The notes: generated from the letters alone by a model not told the origin. A stretch of 64,000 nucleotides of DNA from Prauserella flavalba (GCF_003202235.1 NZ_MASU01000003.1:173501-237500); one strand, 5' to 3'. Shown: positions 1 to 8,879, counted from the stretch's first letter. Made by a program: numbers and translations.

Positions 1-913
1 CTCGGAGTTCCTCACCGAGATCGCCGACGTGCTGCGGGAAGAGGAGGGCGTCGGCACGGTCGCCCACTGGGCGGAGCCGCCCGGCGAGGACGAGGACAAC
101 CCGCTGGTCACCGCGTCGCGCTCGGCGAGCTGGCCGGTGGATCCGCTGGGCGAGCGGCGCGCGGCCGTGCGCGAGGGCGCCGACCTGGTGCTCGCGGCGC
201 TGGACGAGCTCGACCTGCCCATCGCGGACGACGATCCGGACGGGTGGATCGCCGACACCGACGTGCTGCTGGCGGAGCGCGAGCGCGCCTCGGGCGACGG
301 TGACCAGGTGACCCTGCCGGGCCAGCTCTCGGTGAGCCAGCTGGTGGAACTCGCCGGGGAGCCCGAGGCGCTCGCCCGAAGGCTGCGCAGGCCGCTGCCG
401 TTCCCGCCCAACGCCTTCGCTCGCAGGGGCACCGCGTTCCACGGCTGGCTGGAGCGGCGGTTCGCCGGGGAACGCCTGCTGGAGCTGGAGGACCTGCCCG
501 GCGCCGCCGACTTCGGCGAGGCGAGCGACGCCGAGCTGGAGGCGTTGCAGGAGGCGTTCGAGCGCAGCGCGTGGGCACACCGCACACCCCACGAGGTGGA
601 GGTGCCGTTTTCCACCGACATCGACGGGGTCACCGTGCGCGGCCGGATGGACGCCGTGTTCGCCGACGACGACGGCGGCTGGACCGTCGTCGACTGGAAG
701 ACCGGCGCCGTGCCCGAGGACGGCAAGCTGCCGGCCCTGTCGGTGCAGCTCGCGGCGTACCGGCTGGCGTGGGCGGGCCTGTCGGGCGCCCCGCTGGAGA
801 AGGTGCGGGCGGCCTTCCACTACGTGCGCCCCGACCGGACGGTGCGGCCGGTGGATCTGCTCGACGCGGACGGGTTGCGGGAGCTACTGCGCGGGGTCCC
901 GGGAAGCGGTTAA
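1..913 (+). CDS. adnB: AdnB-type helicase-nuclease, C-terminal part (5' truncated by window edge)
   Basis: The reading frame is open from base 2 and ends at a TAA, so only the last ~303 residues are present. This part is a RecB-like PD-(D/E)XK nuclease domain: GTAFHGWLE carries the motif-I histidine, GRMDAVF and VVDWKTG give the metal-binding Asp and the D-x-K pair, and VQLAAYRLAW is the Q-x(3)-Y motif. In actinobacteria this domain sits at the end of a UvrD-like motor subunit of the AdnAB dimer, which resects double-strand breaks; AdnA would lie upstream of the window. The following potassium channel gene starts 9 bp downstream, the same neighbour as in mycobacteria (Rv3201c-Rv3200c). The nuclease residues look intact. 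The AdnB assignment rests on domain plus synteny, because the helicase half is not visible. Confidence 0.85.
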   Translation, partial: SEFLTEIADVLREEEGVGTVAHWAEPPGEDEDNPLVTASRSASWPVDPLGERRAAVREGADLVLAALDELDLPIADDDPDGWIADTDVLLAERERASGDGDQVTLPGQLSVSQLVELAGEPEALARRLRRPLPFPPNAFARRGTAFHGWLERRFAGERLLELEDLPGAADFGEASDAELEALQEAFERSAWAHRTPHEVEVPFSTDIDGVTVRGRMDAVFADDDGGWTVVDWKTGAVPEDGKLPALSVQLAAYRLAWAGLSGAPLEKVRAAFHYVRPDRTVRPVDLLDADGLRELLRGVPGSG

Positions 914-922
914 GGTTCGCGC

Positions 923-1996
923 GTGATCAAGCGCTTCATCCGGATGCCGCTGACCGACCAGCCCGGTCACGCGCTCGTCGGCGTCATCCGGATGCCGGAG
1001 ACGAAGGTCAGTCCGCTGCGTTCGATCGGGCGGCGCATCATCGGGGCCTTGCTGTTCCTGTTCGCGGCCGTGCTGATCGTGTACATCGGGCGCGACGGCT
1101 ACCGCGACGCCAACGAAGACGGGCTGTCGTTCCTGGACTGCTTCTACTACGCGACCGTCTCGCTGTCGACCACCGGGTACGGTGACATCACGCCGGAGAC
1201 GGACCTGGCCCGGCTGATCAACATCGTGGTGATCACCCCGCTGCGGGTGATGTTCCTGATCGTGCTGGTCGGTACCACACTGGAGGTGCTGACCGAGCGT
1301 TCCCGGCAGGCGCTGAGGATCCAGAAGTGGAGGAACAGGGTGCGGGACCATGTGGTGGTCGTGGGCTTCGGCACCAAGGGCCGTTCGGCGGTCAACTCCC
1401 TGCTCGCCGAGGAAGGCGCCGAACCGAGCCAGATCGTGGTGGTGGACACCGACCAGCAGGCGCTCGACGCGGCCAGCGCGCTCGGGCTCATCACCGTGCA
1501 CGGGTCGGCGACCCGCTCCGACGTGCTCCGGGTGGCCGGTGCGCAGCGGGCGCGCGCGATCGTGATCGCCCCGAACCGCGACGACACGGCCGTGCTCGTG
1601 ACGCTCACGGCGCGGGAGCTCGCCCCGAAGGCCAGCATCCTGGCGTCGGTGCGGGAGGCGGAGAACGTTCACCTGCTGAAGCAGTCCGGCGCCGACCAGG
1701 TGGTGGTGTCGAGCGAGACGGCGGGCAGGCTGCTGGGCATCGCCACGCGCACGCCGCTCGTGGTCGACATGGTCGAGGACCTGCTCACCCCCGAGACGGG
1801 GCTGGCGATCGCGGAGCGGCCGGTGGAGCCGTCGGAGGAGGGCGGCTCGCCGCGGCATCTGCCGGACATCGTGCTCGGCGTGGTGCGGGACGGGAACCTC
1901 TACCGCGTGGACGCGCCCGAGGTCGACGCCATCGAGCCGGGCGACCGGCTGCTGTACGTCCGCAAGGTCACACCCGCGAAGGACGCGGCGCGCTGA
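923..1996 (+). CDS. Two-TM potassium channel with cytoplasmic RCK (TrkA-N/TrkA-C) domains
   Basis: This 357-residue protein begins at a GTG 9 bp after the adnB stop. Two membrane helices (about residues 38-57 and 95-118) flank a pore loop with the selectivity filter TTGYGD at residues 83-88, the potassium-channel signature. A Rossmann-type RCK/TrkA-N domain follows (VVVVGFGTKG near residue 145, VVDTD further on), then a TrkA-C-like segment to the end. Such channels assemble as tetramers in the plasma membrane, with the RCK ring gating on a nucleotide or ion. It is homologous in architecture and position to mycobacterial Rv3200c. The tight spacing suggests co-transcription with adnB. The ligand of the RCK domain cannot be told from sequence. 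Confidence 0.9.
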   Translation: MIKRFIRMPLTDQPGHALVGVIRMPETKVSPLRSIGRRIIGALLFLFAAVLIVYIGRDGYRDANEDGLSFLDCFYYATVSLSTTGYGDITPETDLARLINIVVITPLRVMFLIVLVGTTLEVLTERSRQALRIQKWRNRVRDHVVVVGFGTKGRSAVNSLLAEEGAEPSQIVVVDTDQQALDAASALGLITVHGSATRSDVLRVAGAQRARAIVIAPNRDDTAVLVTLTARELAPKASILASVREAENVHLLKQSGADQVVVSSETAGRLLGIATRTPLVVDMVEDLLTPETGLAIAERPVEPSEEGGSPRHLPDIVLGVVRDGNLYRVDAPEVDAIEPGDRLLYVRKVTPAKDAAR

Positions 1997-2070
1997 GGTG
2001 CCCGGTCGTGTGATGTTGGGAGCACGTCGTTTTCTGTGCTTCGTCGTGATGATCTGGAACGATTGACGCC

Positions 2071-2544
2071 GTGTGGCAGCGAGCGAATGGATCCGGGCGG
2101 CCGATGCCGCCGCTGACGTGGAAGGTCCTCGGCGTCTCCGCCGCCACCGGCATCCTCATCGTCCTCGCGGCCTGGTGGGCGGGCCCCTCGCTGTTCGGCT
2201 CCGCCGAGGCCGCCGAGACGCGCACCGTCGAGGCCACCGTCACGCTGCCCGCCGACTGCACCAGGCCGAACGCCGAGGAGACCGTGCGTTTCGAGCTGGA
2301 CGGCACCACCCGCAACGGCACCCTCAGCGGCTGCGGGCACGACCAGGACGAGCGGATCGAGATCTCGGTGCCCCACGCGGCGGCCGAGGGGCTGATCGAC
2401 GTGCAGCTCGCCAACGCCGCGGTGGGCAGCAGTGACCTGCGGCGCCCCGTCGGGCTCGCGCTGCTGGTGCTGAGCTGCGCGGGCGGCGGCACCTACGCGT
2501 TCCTCCTCGCCCGAGGCCCCCGCCGCACCGCCGCGATCCTCTGA
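2071..2544 (+). CDS. Small membrane-anchored protein, function unknown
   Basis: I do not recognise this 157-residue protein. An N-terminal hydrophobic segment (about residues 18-37, ending in SLFGSAEAAE) could be a signal anchor or cleaved signal. A ~75-residue soluble stretch follows with two cysteines (DCTRP and SGCGH) that could form a disulfide outside the cell, and a second hydrophobic helix near residues 128-148 before a short basic tail. This suggests a small extracytoplasmic domain held by two membrane helices. The start is a GTG; an alternative ATG lies at 2104. It ends just before a 53-bp palindrome, so it is probably the last gene of its transcript. Confidence 0.6.
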   Translation: MWQRANGSGRPMPPLTWKVLGVSAATGILIVLAAWWAGPSLFGSAEAAETRTVEATVTLPADCTRPNAEETVRFELDGTTRNGTLSGCGHDQDERIEISVPHAAAEGLIDVQLANAAVGSSDLRRPVGLALLVLSCAGGGTYAFLLARGPRRTAAIL

Positions 2545-2596
2545 CGCGGGCGAGAGCGGGAGCCCCTTCCGCCCGCTTTGCCCCTTCTGCCCGACC

Positions 2597-2649
2597 GCAG
2601 TGAAGGCCACCTTCACTGCGTTCAACGCAGTGAAGGTGGCCTTCACTGC
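2597..2649. repeat. 53-bp perfect palindrome, CAGTGAAGG family, copy 1
   Basis: Two 26-base arms (2597-2622 and 2624-2649) are exact reverse complements around one central C. Each arm is itself a nested palindrome, CAGTGAAGG-CCA-CCTTCACTG. It sits between convergent genes ending at 2544 (plus) and 2670 (minus), so it probably acts as a bidirectional terminator or is a small mobile repeat that settled there. An identical copy is at 8827-8879 and a diverged one at 17251-17301. There is no T-run. Confidence 0.85.
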
Positions 2650-2669
2650 AGTCAGGCGGGTCAGGCGGG

Positions 2670-3767
2670 TCAGGCGACGTCGGCGCTGCTGGCCGCGAAG
2701 GTGTTGCAGTCGACGATGCGGTTGTCGTAGGCGCCGGCTCGCCACCACGCCGCGTAGTTCTGGTTGCTGCCGTGGTCCTGCGTGCCCGACGTGTCGTCGC
2801 CGCGGGTCTCCTGGTCGTACCACGCCTTGTCGTACATGTCCCTGGTGATCGTGCCGCCGCGGTCGACGTGCGCGCCCATGAACATGCCCGAGAAGCACTG
2901 GGCCTGCAGCTCCTTGCGCCGCGACATCTCCAGCCCCGCCGGGCTGTTCTGGCCCACCGCGTAGATCTCCTCCCACGCGGCGTCCATGATCCCCGCCACC
3001 TCCTGCACGTGATGGCCGTACTCATGCGCGAACAGCGCCAGGTACACGCCGGGGTTGTTGCCGTACTGCTCGGTCTGCAACCCCGCGAAGGGCACGTACA
3101 GGTTGTTCTCGCAGTAGTAGGCGGCCGTGGCGATGCCCACCTCGATCGTGCCGCAGGGGGTGTCGAAGCTGCCGCCCGACGGGAAGTGCAGCGTCGGCGA
3201 CACGAACGGCAGGTTGTAGTACTCGAGGAACGGCCCCCACGCCGCGTCGAGGCAGCCCGCCGCCGCGGTGAAGAACGCCTCCGCGGCCGCCGGGTTGCTC
3301 TCCCACGCGGGCAGGTTGCAGGCGAGGTTTTGCAGGCCCGCGTCCGGATCCTGGAGGATCGGGTGGTCGGCGAGCGCGAGGATCTTCTGCGGGCCCTGCT
3401 CGACCTCCGAGGTGCTGGTCTCGGTGGACGTCTCGCTGCTCTCGGTGGTGGTCGTGGTGGTGCTCGACTCCGTCGTGGTGGTGGACTCCACCGTGCTCGT
3501 GGCAGCGTTGTTGGTGTAGCCGCCGTCGGCCGACGGTTCGTCGTCCCCGCCGTTCGTGAGGGTGAAAACCACGATCAGGCTCAGCACGAGCAGCGTGGCA
3601 CCGCCGATGGACGCCACGATGAGAGGACCGCGTGGCTTCCGCGGCGGCGGGTAACCCGGGTATGCGTACCCGGGCTGCCCGTACGGGTGCGGAGCCGGGG
3701 GCTGCTGCGGCCCCTGTGGTCCATGCGGCCACTGGGGACCGTAGGGGCCCTGCGGCGGTTGTGTCAT
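2670..3767 (-). CDS. Membrane-anchored neutral zinc metallopeptidase (YpfJ/PF04228 type)
   Basis: This 365-residue protein starts at ATG 3767. Residues 1-45 are rich in Pro, Gln, Gly and Tyr and would lie in the cytoplasm. A membrane helix follows (about 47-70), then a low-complexity Thr/Ser/Glu linker to about 125 and an extracytoplasmic catalytic domain. The zinc site HEYGHH is at residues 248-253, followed by a Glu-containing segment (SRRKELQAQCFSG), as in the putative neutral zinc metallopeptidase family. Physiological substrates of this family are unknown. The stop codon lies inside a short run of GTCAGGCGG repeats. It stands alone, convergent with the small membrane protein gene. Family call is firm, role is not. 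Confidence 0.85.
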   Translation of the reverse strand: MTQPPQGPYGPQWPHGPQGPQQPPAPHPYGQPGYAYPGYPPPRKPRGPLIVASIGGATLLVLSLIVVFTLTNGGDDEPSADGGYTNNAATSTVESTTTTESSTTTTTTESSETSTETSTSEVEQGPQKILALADHPILQDPDAGLQNLACNLPAWESNPAAAEAFFTAAAGCLDAAWGPFLEYYNLPFVSPTLHFPSGGSFDTPCGTIEVGIATAAYYCENNLYVPFAGLQTEQYGNNPGVYLALFAHEYGHHVQEVAGIMDAAWEEIYAVGQNSPAGLEMSRRKELQAQCFSGMFMGAHVDRGGTITRDMYDKAWYDQETRGDDTSGTQDHGSNQNYAAWWRAGAYDNRIVDCNTFAASSADVA

Positions 3768-3896
3768 GTACTCGTCCCGACGCCTAGATCGATTTCCGGC
3801 TCAGCATAACGAGCGGGTGAGCCCGCGGGGTGCGGCTTGCCTAATCTGGCGGCACCGACGACGTGCGTGGTTCCTACGAAATGCGAGGATTGCTCA

Positions 3897-4853
3897 ATGA
3901 CTGATCCCAGTGGCTGGTCGTCACCGGACTCCGGTGACGAGCCCCGCCGCGCGCAGCATCCCCAGCACCCCCAGTATCCGCAGTACCCGGGCGCGGGACG
4001 CGGCTCGCAGGGACAGCCGGGCGTGATCCCGCTCCGGCCGCTCGCGCTCGGCGAGATCCTGGACGGCGCCATGAGCACGATGCGCAAGTACGCCGGCATC
4101 GTGTTCGGTTCCTCGGCCGTCGTCGCACTGATCAGCGCGGTGCTCTTCCTGCTGGCCGACCGGTTGCTGCTCGGCTCGGTCGAGCCGGTGCTGCTCGACC
4201 CGAACGCGACGCAGGAGGAGCAGCTCGACGCGGTGTGGGAGGCCCTGCGCCAGACGCTGCCGGTCAACGCCGTGATCCTGATCGTGACGATGGTGACGCA
4301 GACGTTCCTCACCGGTCTGCTGATGGTCGTGGTCGGCAAGGCCGTGCTGGGGCAGCCGATCACGTTCGCCGAGGCGTGGGAGGAGCTGCGGCCGCGCGTG
4401 CTGCCGCTGCTCGGGCTCACCCTGCTGGTCGCGCTGATCGTCGCCGTCGGCACGGTGCTCTTCCTCGTCCCCGGCATCGCCGCCTACGTGTTCCTGAGCC
4501 TGGCCACCCCCGCGCTGGTGCTGGAGCGGGGCAAGGTCGGCAAGTCGCTCGGCCGGTCCACGGCGCTGGTGCGCGGCTCGTGGTGGCGCGTGTTCGGCAT
4601 CCTGCTCGTCGCGCTGATCATCACGTTCGTGATCAGCCTGATCATCCAGATCCCGTTCGGGTTCGCCGGCGGCGCCGACATCGGTCAGGGCGCCTCCACG
4701 GGCAGCCTGCTGATCGGTGAGCTGGGCAGGGCCGTCGCGCAGACCATCACGGTGCCGTTCGCGGCCGGTGTCACCGCGCTGCTCTACATCGACCAGCGCA
4801 TGCGCCGCGAGGGACTCGACAGGGAGCTGGCGCGCGCGGCCGGCGGCGAATGA
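3897..4853 (+). CDS. Multi-pass membrane protein, GDPD membrane-domain-like
   Basis: The start was set at ATG 3897, preceded by GAGGA at a 7-8 nt spacing; a TTG further upstream in the same frame has no ribosome site. The 318-residue product has a Pro/Gln/Tyr-rich cytoplasmic N-terminus (to about 45), an RPLALGEILDGAM motif typical of actinobacterial membrane proteins related to the glycerophosphodiester phosphodiesterase membrane domain, then about six membrane helices. No catalytic phosphodiesterase domain is present. It overlaps the next gene by 4 nt (ATGA), starting a five-gene operon that runs to the DUF58 gene. Mycobacterial Rv3689 holds the same place. Function is unknown; the operon suggests a membrane or envelope role. 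Confidence 0.75.
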   Translation: MTDPSGWSSPDSGDEPRRAQHPQHPQYPQYPGAGRGSQGQPGVIPLRPLALGEILDGAMSTMRKYAGIVFGSSAVVALISAVLFLLADRLLLGSVEPVLLDPNATQEEQLDAVWEALRQTLPVNAVILIVTMVTQTFLTGLLMVVVGKAVLGQPITFAEAWEELRPRVLPLLGLTLLVALIVAVGTVLFLVPGIAAYVFLSLATPALVLERGKVGKSLGRSTALVRGSWWRVFGILLVALIITFVISLIIQIPFGFAGGADIGQGASTGSLLIGELGRAVAQTITVPFAAGVTALLYIDQRMRREGLDRELARAAGGE

Positions 4854-5476
4854 TCGGACTCGCCGACGTCCCGGTCGACGTCGGACGCGACGAGGCCCAG
4901 CGGGCCGCGCGCGAGGAGCTGGCCGACCGGGTGTACCAGGAGGCACAGCCCGGCCTGGTCGAGCGCGTCGTCGACTGGCTTGCCGACCGGCTCGCCGACT
5001 TCTTCGGCGTCATCGACGGGGCACCGGGCGGCGCGGCGGGCCTGGTGTTGTTCCTGGTGCTGCTCGTCGTCCTCGTCGTGGTGGTCAGGCTGCGGACCGG
5101 CAAGGTCGTGCGACGGCGGCGTGTGCGCAGGGCCGAGGTGTTCACCGGCCCGGCGAGAAAGGCCGCGGCCCACCGGCTCGCCGCCGAACGGGCGCGGGCG
5201 GGCGGTGAGTACGCCGAGGCCGTGCGCGAATGGTTCCGCGCCATCGCACGTGAGCTGGAGGAACGCGGGGTGCTCGACGAGCGCTCCGGCCGCACCGCCG
5301 ACGAGCTCGCCGCGGAGGCGGGCGCACTGCTGCCCGGCTCGGCCGCCGAGCTCCGGGCTGCTGCCGTGTTGTTCGACGACGTGCACTACGGCGGAAGGGC
5401 GGCCACGGCCGAGGGCGTCGAACGGCTCGCCGCGCTCGACGCCGCCGTGCGCGAGAGCAGGGCGGTGGCCACGTGA
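4850..5476 (+). CDS. DUF4129 domain membrane protein
   Basis: This 208-residue protein starts at an ATG overlapping the previous stop. An amphipathic N-terminal region with VDVGRDEAQRAAREELADR precedes one membrane helix (about residues 60-82). The cytoplasmic remainder is the helical DUF4129 domain, in which a stretch such as EAVREWFRAIARELEERG and a RTADELAAEAG segment are typical. DUF4129 proteins occur beside MoxR and DUF58 genes, often fused to transglutaminase domains elsewhere; no transglutaminase is present here. It overlaps the DUF4350 gene by 4 nt, so translation is coupled. The biochemical role is unknown. Confidence 0.8.
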   Translation: MIGLADVPVDVGRDEAQRAAREELADRVYQEAQPGLVERVVDWLADRLADFFGVIDGAPGGAAGLVLFLVLLVVLVVVVRLRTGKVVRRRRVRRAEVFTGPARKAAAHRLAAERARAGGEYAEAVREWFRAIARELEERGVLDERSGRTADELAAEAGALLPGSAAELRAAAVLFDDVHYGGRAATAEGVERLAALDAAVRESRAVAT

Positions 5477-6552
5477 GCACCTCGGTCTCGCCCGACGCCG
5501 CGCGTGTGTGGCGGGCCGCGAGGGCACCGCTCGTGATCGTCTTCGCGGTGCTCGCGACGGCCGTGGTGCTGAGCCTGTCGCGCGGCGGCGACGGCGGCGC
5601 GCTGGACCCGGAGTCGGCGAGCGAGGACGGCAGCCGTGCCGTGGCCAGGCTGCTCGGCGCGCAGGGCGTGACCGTGGAGACCCGTCACTCCAGCGAGGGC
5701 CTCGACGTCCGGGGCGCGACGCTGTTCGTGGCCCGTCCCGAACTCGTCGAGCCCGGCGCGCTGCGGACGCTCACCCGCGAGGCGGCCTCGGTGGTGCTGC
5801 TCGCGCCCTCCCAGGACACGCTCGACGCCGTCGCACCGGGGATCACCGAGCTCGGACCGCTCGCCGAGGAGGTCCGGCGGCCCGGCTGCGCGCTGCCCGC
5901 CGCCGTCGCGGCCGGGGCCGTGACGCTCGGCGGCACCGACTACGCCGCGGTGCTCACCTGCTACGACGGTGCGCTCGCGACCGATGGGGCGGTGACCGTC
6001 CTCGGCGGGCAGGCCCCGCTCACCAACGCCCGGCTCGACGAGGAGGGCAACGCCGCGCTGACCCTGCGCGTGCTCGGCGGGCACGAGCGCCTCGTCTGGT
6101 ACCTGCCCTCGCCCGGCGACCCCGCCCTGCGCGGCGAGGAGGCGCTCACGGACCTGCTGCCGGACGCCTGGGTGTTCGGCGCCGTGCAGGTCGGGGTCGC
6201 GGCGGTGCTGCTCGCGCTGTGGCGGGCCCGCAGGCTCGGCCCCGTCGTCACCGAGCCGTTGCCGGTGGTGGTGCGGGCGGCCGAGACCGTTGAGGGCAGG
6301 GCACGCCTCTACCGCAGGGCCGGAGCCGCCGACCACGCCGCGGACGCACTGCGCCGCGCGAGCGTCGAGCGGCTGCTGCCCGCACTGGGCCTGCCCGGCG
6401 ACGCCGAACCGGCCGCCGTCGTGGCGGCGATCGCGGCACGGACCGGCCGCGACGCCGGAGCACTGCTGTACGGTCCGCCCCCTGCCGACGACGCCGCGCT
6501 CGTGCGGCTCGCCGACGAACTGGACGCACTCGAGAACGAGGTTCGCCTGTGA
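5473..6552 (+). CDS. DUF4350 domain membrane protein
   Basis: A 359-residue protein with a GTG start overlapping the preceding stop. One helix near residues 17-35 places a GATase-like extracytoplasmic domain outside the cell (DUF4350: LDPESASEDGSRAVARLLGAQG near the start). A second hydrophobic helix near residue 235-252 returns the C-terminal helical tail to the cytoplasm. It contains a CALP...LTCYDG pair of cysteines in the outer domain. The position between DUF4129 and MoxR matches mycobacterial Rv3691. Its role in the MoxR module is not known; the domain could bind a ligand outside the cell and pass a signal to the ATPase, but that is speculation. Confidence 0.8.
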   Translation: MSTSVSPDAARVWRAARAPLVIVFAVLATAVVLSLSRGGDGGALDPESASEDGSRAVARLLGAQGVTVETRHSSEGLDVRGATLFVARPELVEPGALRTLTREAASVVLLAPSQDTLDAVAPGITELGPLAEEVRRPGCALPAAVAAGAVTLGGTDYAAVLTCYDGALATDGAVTVLGGQAPLTNARLDEEGNAALTLRVLGGHERLVWYLPSPGDPALRGEEALTDLLPDAWVFGAVQVGVAAVLLALWRARRLGPVVTEPLPVVVRAAETVEGRARLYRRAGAADHAADALRRASVERLLPALGLPGDAEPAAVVAAIAARTGRDAGALLYGPPPADDAALVRLADELDALENEVRL

Positions 6553-7508
6553 CCGCATCGCACGACGCCCGCCAGTCGCTCATCGCGCTGCGCTCCGAGG
6601 TCGCCAAGGCGATCATCGGCAACGACGCCGCCGTCACCGGGCTGATCCTCGCGCTGCTGTGCCGGGGGCACGTGCTGCTCGAAGGCGTTCCCGGCGTCGC
6701 GAAGACACTGCTGGTGCGGACGCTCGCGGCGGCGCTGGACCTGCGCACCACGCGCGTGCAGTTCACCCCCGACCTCATGCCCGGCGACGTGACGGGCTCG
6801 CTGGTCTACGACCCGCACACCGCCGAGTTCTCCTTCCGCGAGGGCCCGGTGTTCACCAACCTCCTGCTCGCCGACGAGATCAACCGGACACCGCCGAAGA
6901 CCCAGTCGGCGCTGCTGGAGGCGATGGAGGAGCGGCAGGTCTCCGTCGACGGCGAGCCGAGGAAGCTGCCGGAGGTGTTCGTGGTGATCGCCACGCAGAA
7001 TCCCGTCGAGTACGAGGGCACCTACCCGCTGCCGGAGGCGCAGCTCGACCGGTTCCTGCTCAAGCTCACGATGCCCGCACCGTCCAGAGAGGACGAGATC
7101 GCCGTGCTGACCAGGCACGCCGAGGGCTTCGACCCGCGTGACCTCACCGCGGCCGGGGTGCGGCCCGTCGCCGGGCCCGCCGAGCTGTCCGCCGCGCGGG
7201 CGGCCGTGCGCGAGGTGACCGTCGGCCCCGAGGTGACCGGCTACGTCGTCGACCTGTGCCGCGCCACCCGTGAGGCGCCCGCGGTGCGGCTGGGCGTCTC
7301 GCCGAGGGGGGCCACCGCGCTGCTGTCGGTCGCGAGGGCGTGGGCGTGGCTCTCCGGTCGCGCGTACGTGACCCCCGACGACGTCAAGACGCTGGCCCGT
7401 CCCGCGTTGCGGCACCGCCTCGAACTGCGGCCGGAGGCCGAGTTGGAGGGCGCGACCGCCGACGGCCTGCTCGACCGCCTCCTCGCGACCGTCCCGGTGC
7501 CCCGCTGA
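6549..7508 (+). CDS. MoxR-family AAA+ ATPase
   Basis: This 319-residue protein has a complete MoxR AAA module. Walker A is GVPGVAKT at residues 46-53, Walker B is LLADEINR near 112-119, sensor 1 lies at VVIATQNP, and the lid domain has the GVSPRGATAL stretch with the sensor-2 arginine. MoxR ATPases act as chaperones that assemble or activate metal-dependent or von Willebrand-type complexes, and usually pair with a DUF58 protein, which is exactly the next gene (stop and start overlap as TGATG). It corresponds to mycobacterial moxR2 by neighbourhood. The client in this organism is unknown; the operon predicts a membrane or cell-wall complex. Confidence 0.92.
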   Translation: MTASHDARQSLIALRSEVAKAIIGNDAAVTGLILALLCRGHVLLEGVPGVAKTLLVRTLAAALDLRTTRVQFTPDLMPGDVTGSLVYDPHTAEFSFREGPVFTNLLLADEINRTPPKTQSALLEAMEERQVSVDGEPRKLPEVFVVIATQNPVEYEGTYPLPEAQLDRFLLKLTMPAPSREDEIAVLTRHAEGFDPRDLTAAGVRPVAGPAELSAARAAVREVTVGPEVTGYVVDLCRATREAPAVRLGVSPRGATALLSVARAWAWLSGRAYVTPDDVKTLARPALRHRLELRPEAELEGATADGLLDRLLATVPVPR

Positions 7509-8803
7509 TGGCGCTCACCGCGCGCACCCCGCTGCTGGCACTCGCGGGCGCGCTCGTCGTGGCGCTGCTCACCCCGACGCTCGCCGGGGTGCTCGTGGTG
7601 TGCGCGGTGGTGCTCGCGGGCGTGGTCGTGGACCTGGCTGTGGCGGGCAGCGTGCGGGCGCTGACGCTCTCGCGGGACGGTGCGACGTCCGTGCGGCTCG
7701 GCGAGCGGGCGGAGGTGCGCCTGCGCGTGGCCAACCCCGGCAGGCGCACCGTGCGCGGCGTGCTGCGCGACGCGTGGCAGCCGAGCGCGGGCGCCGAGGC
7801 CGACCGGCACCGGATCGCCGTGCCGCCGGGACAGGCCCGCACGGTGACGACCGTCCTGCGGCCCGTCCGGCGCGGCGACCGCCTCGCACACCGGGTCACC
7901 GTGCGCGCCGTCGGCCCGCTCGGGCTCGCCGCGCGGCAGGGCTCGCACGAGGTGCCGTGGTCGGTGCGGGCACTGCCGCCGTTCCACAGCAGACGGCACC
8001 TGCCAGGCAGGCTCGACCGGCTGCGCAGGCTCGACGGCCGCAGCGCCGCGCACGTGCGTGGGCAGGGCACCGAGTTCGACTCGCTGCGTGAGTACGTCCT
8101 CGGCGACGACGTGCGCTCCATCGACTGGCGGGCCACCGCCAGGGCCGCGGACGTCATGGTGCGCACGTGGCGGCCCGAGCGCGACCGGCACGTGCTGCTC
8201 GTGCTCGACACCGGGCGCACGGCGGCGGGCCGGATCGGCGACGGCACCCGGCTCGACGCCGCGATGGACGCCGCGTTGCTGCTCGCCGCGCTGGCCTCGC
8301 GTGCGGGCGATCACGTGGACCTGCTCGCCTACGACCGCCGGGTGCGGGCGAGCGTGCAGGGCGTCGCTCCCGCGCAGTTGCTGCCGTCGCTGGTGACGGC
8401 GATGGCGCCGCTGGAGCCTGAGCTCGTGGAGTCCGACGCGCGCGGGCTCGTCGGCGAGGTGTTGCGGCGAACGCGGCGCCGTTCGCTCGTGGTGCTGCTG
8501 ACCGGGCTCGACCCGGCGCCGCTGGAGGAGGGGCTGCTGCCGGTGCTGCCGTCGCTCACCGCGCGGCACCGGCTGCTGGTCGCCGCGGTCGCCGACCCGG
8601 CGGTCGCCGAGCTGGCGCGCGGGCGGGGTGACGCCGACGCCGTGTACGGAGCCGCCGCGGCGGAACGCACGCTCGCCGAGCGCGCACACGTCACCGCCCT
8701 GCTCACCCGCCACGGCGCCGAGGTGGTGGACGCCGTCCCGGAGCGCCTGCCTCCCGCCCTCGCCGACCGCTACCTCGACCTCAAAGCAGCCGGGCGCCTG
8801 TAG
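7508..8803 (+). CDS. DUF58 protein, MoxR partner
   Basis: ATG 7508 overlaps the moxR stop, and a longer in-frame extension upstream was rejected because it lies within moxR. The 431-residue product begins with two adjacent membrane helices (about 8-45), followed by a beta-rich domain and the DUF58 core with the family signature GTEFDSLREYVLGDDVRSI. After this comes a von Willebrand A-like fold starting at HVLLVLDTG, whose Asp could join a metal site. The pairing of MoxR with a DUF58/vWA protein is a recurrent bacterial module. It is the last gene of the operon; a palindrome follows 24 bp after the stop. Confidence 0.88.
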   Translation: MALTARTPLLALAGALVVALLTPTLAGVLVVCAVVLAGVVVDLAVAGSVRALTLSRDGATSVRLGERAEVRLRVANPGRRTVRGVLRDAWQPSAGAEADRHRIAVPPGQARTVTTVLRPVRRGDRLAHRVTVRAVGPLGLAARQGSHEVPWSVRALPPFHSRRHLPGRLDRLRRLDGRSAAHVRGQGTEFDSLREYVLGDDVRSIDWRATARAADVMVRTWRPERDRHVLLVLDTGRTAAGRIGDGTRLDAAMDAALLLAALASRAGDHVDLLAYDRRVRASVQGVAPAQLLPSLVTAMAPLEPELVESDARGLVGEVLRRTRRRSLVVLLTGLDPAPLEEGLLPVLPSLTARHRLLVAAVADPAVAELARGRGDADAVYGAAAAERTLAERAHVTALLTRHGAEVVDAVPERLPPALADRYLDLKAAGRL

Positions 8804-8826
8804 CGGGCAGACGGCCTGGCCCAACC

Positions 8827-8879
8827 GCAGTGAAGGCCACCTTCACTGCGTTCAACGCAGTGAAGGTGGCCTTCACTGC
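8827..8879. repeat. 53-bp perfect palindrome, CAGTGAAGG family, copy 2
   Basis: Base for base the same as the copy at 2597-2649, with 26-base arms and a single central C. It lies between the end of the MoxR operon (8803) and the flavodoxin-like gene start (8989), both on the plus strand, so here it would separate two transcription units rather than convergent genes. Confidence 0.85.
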
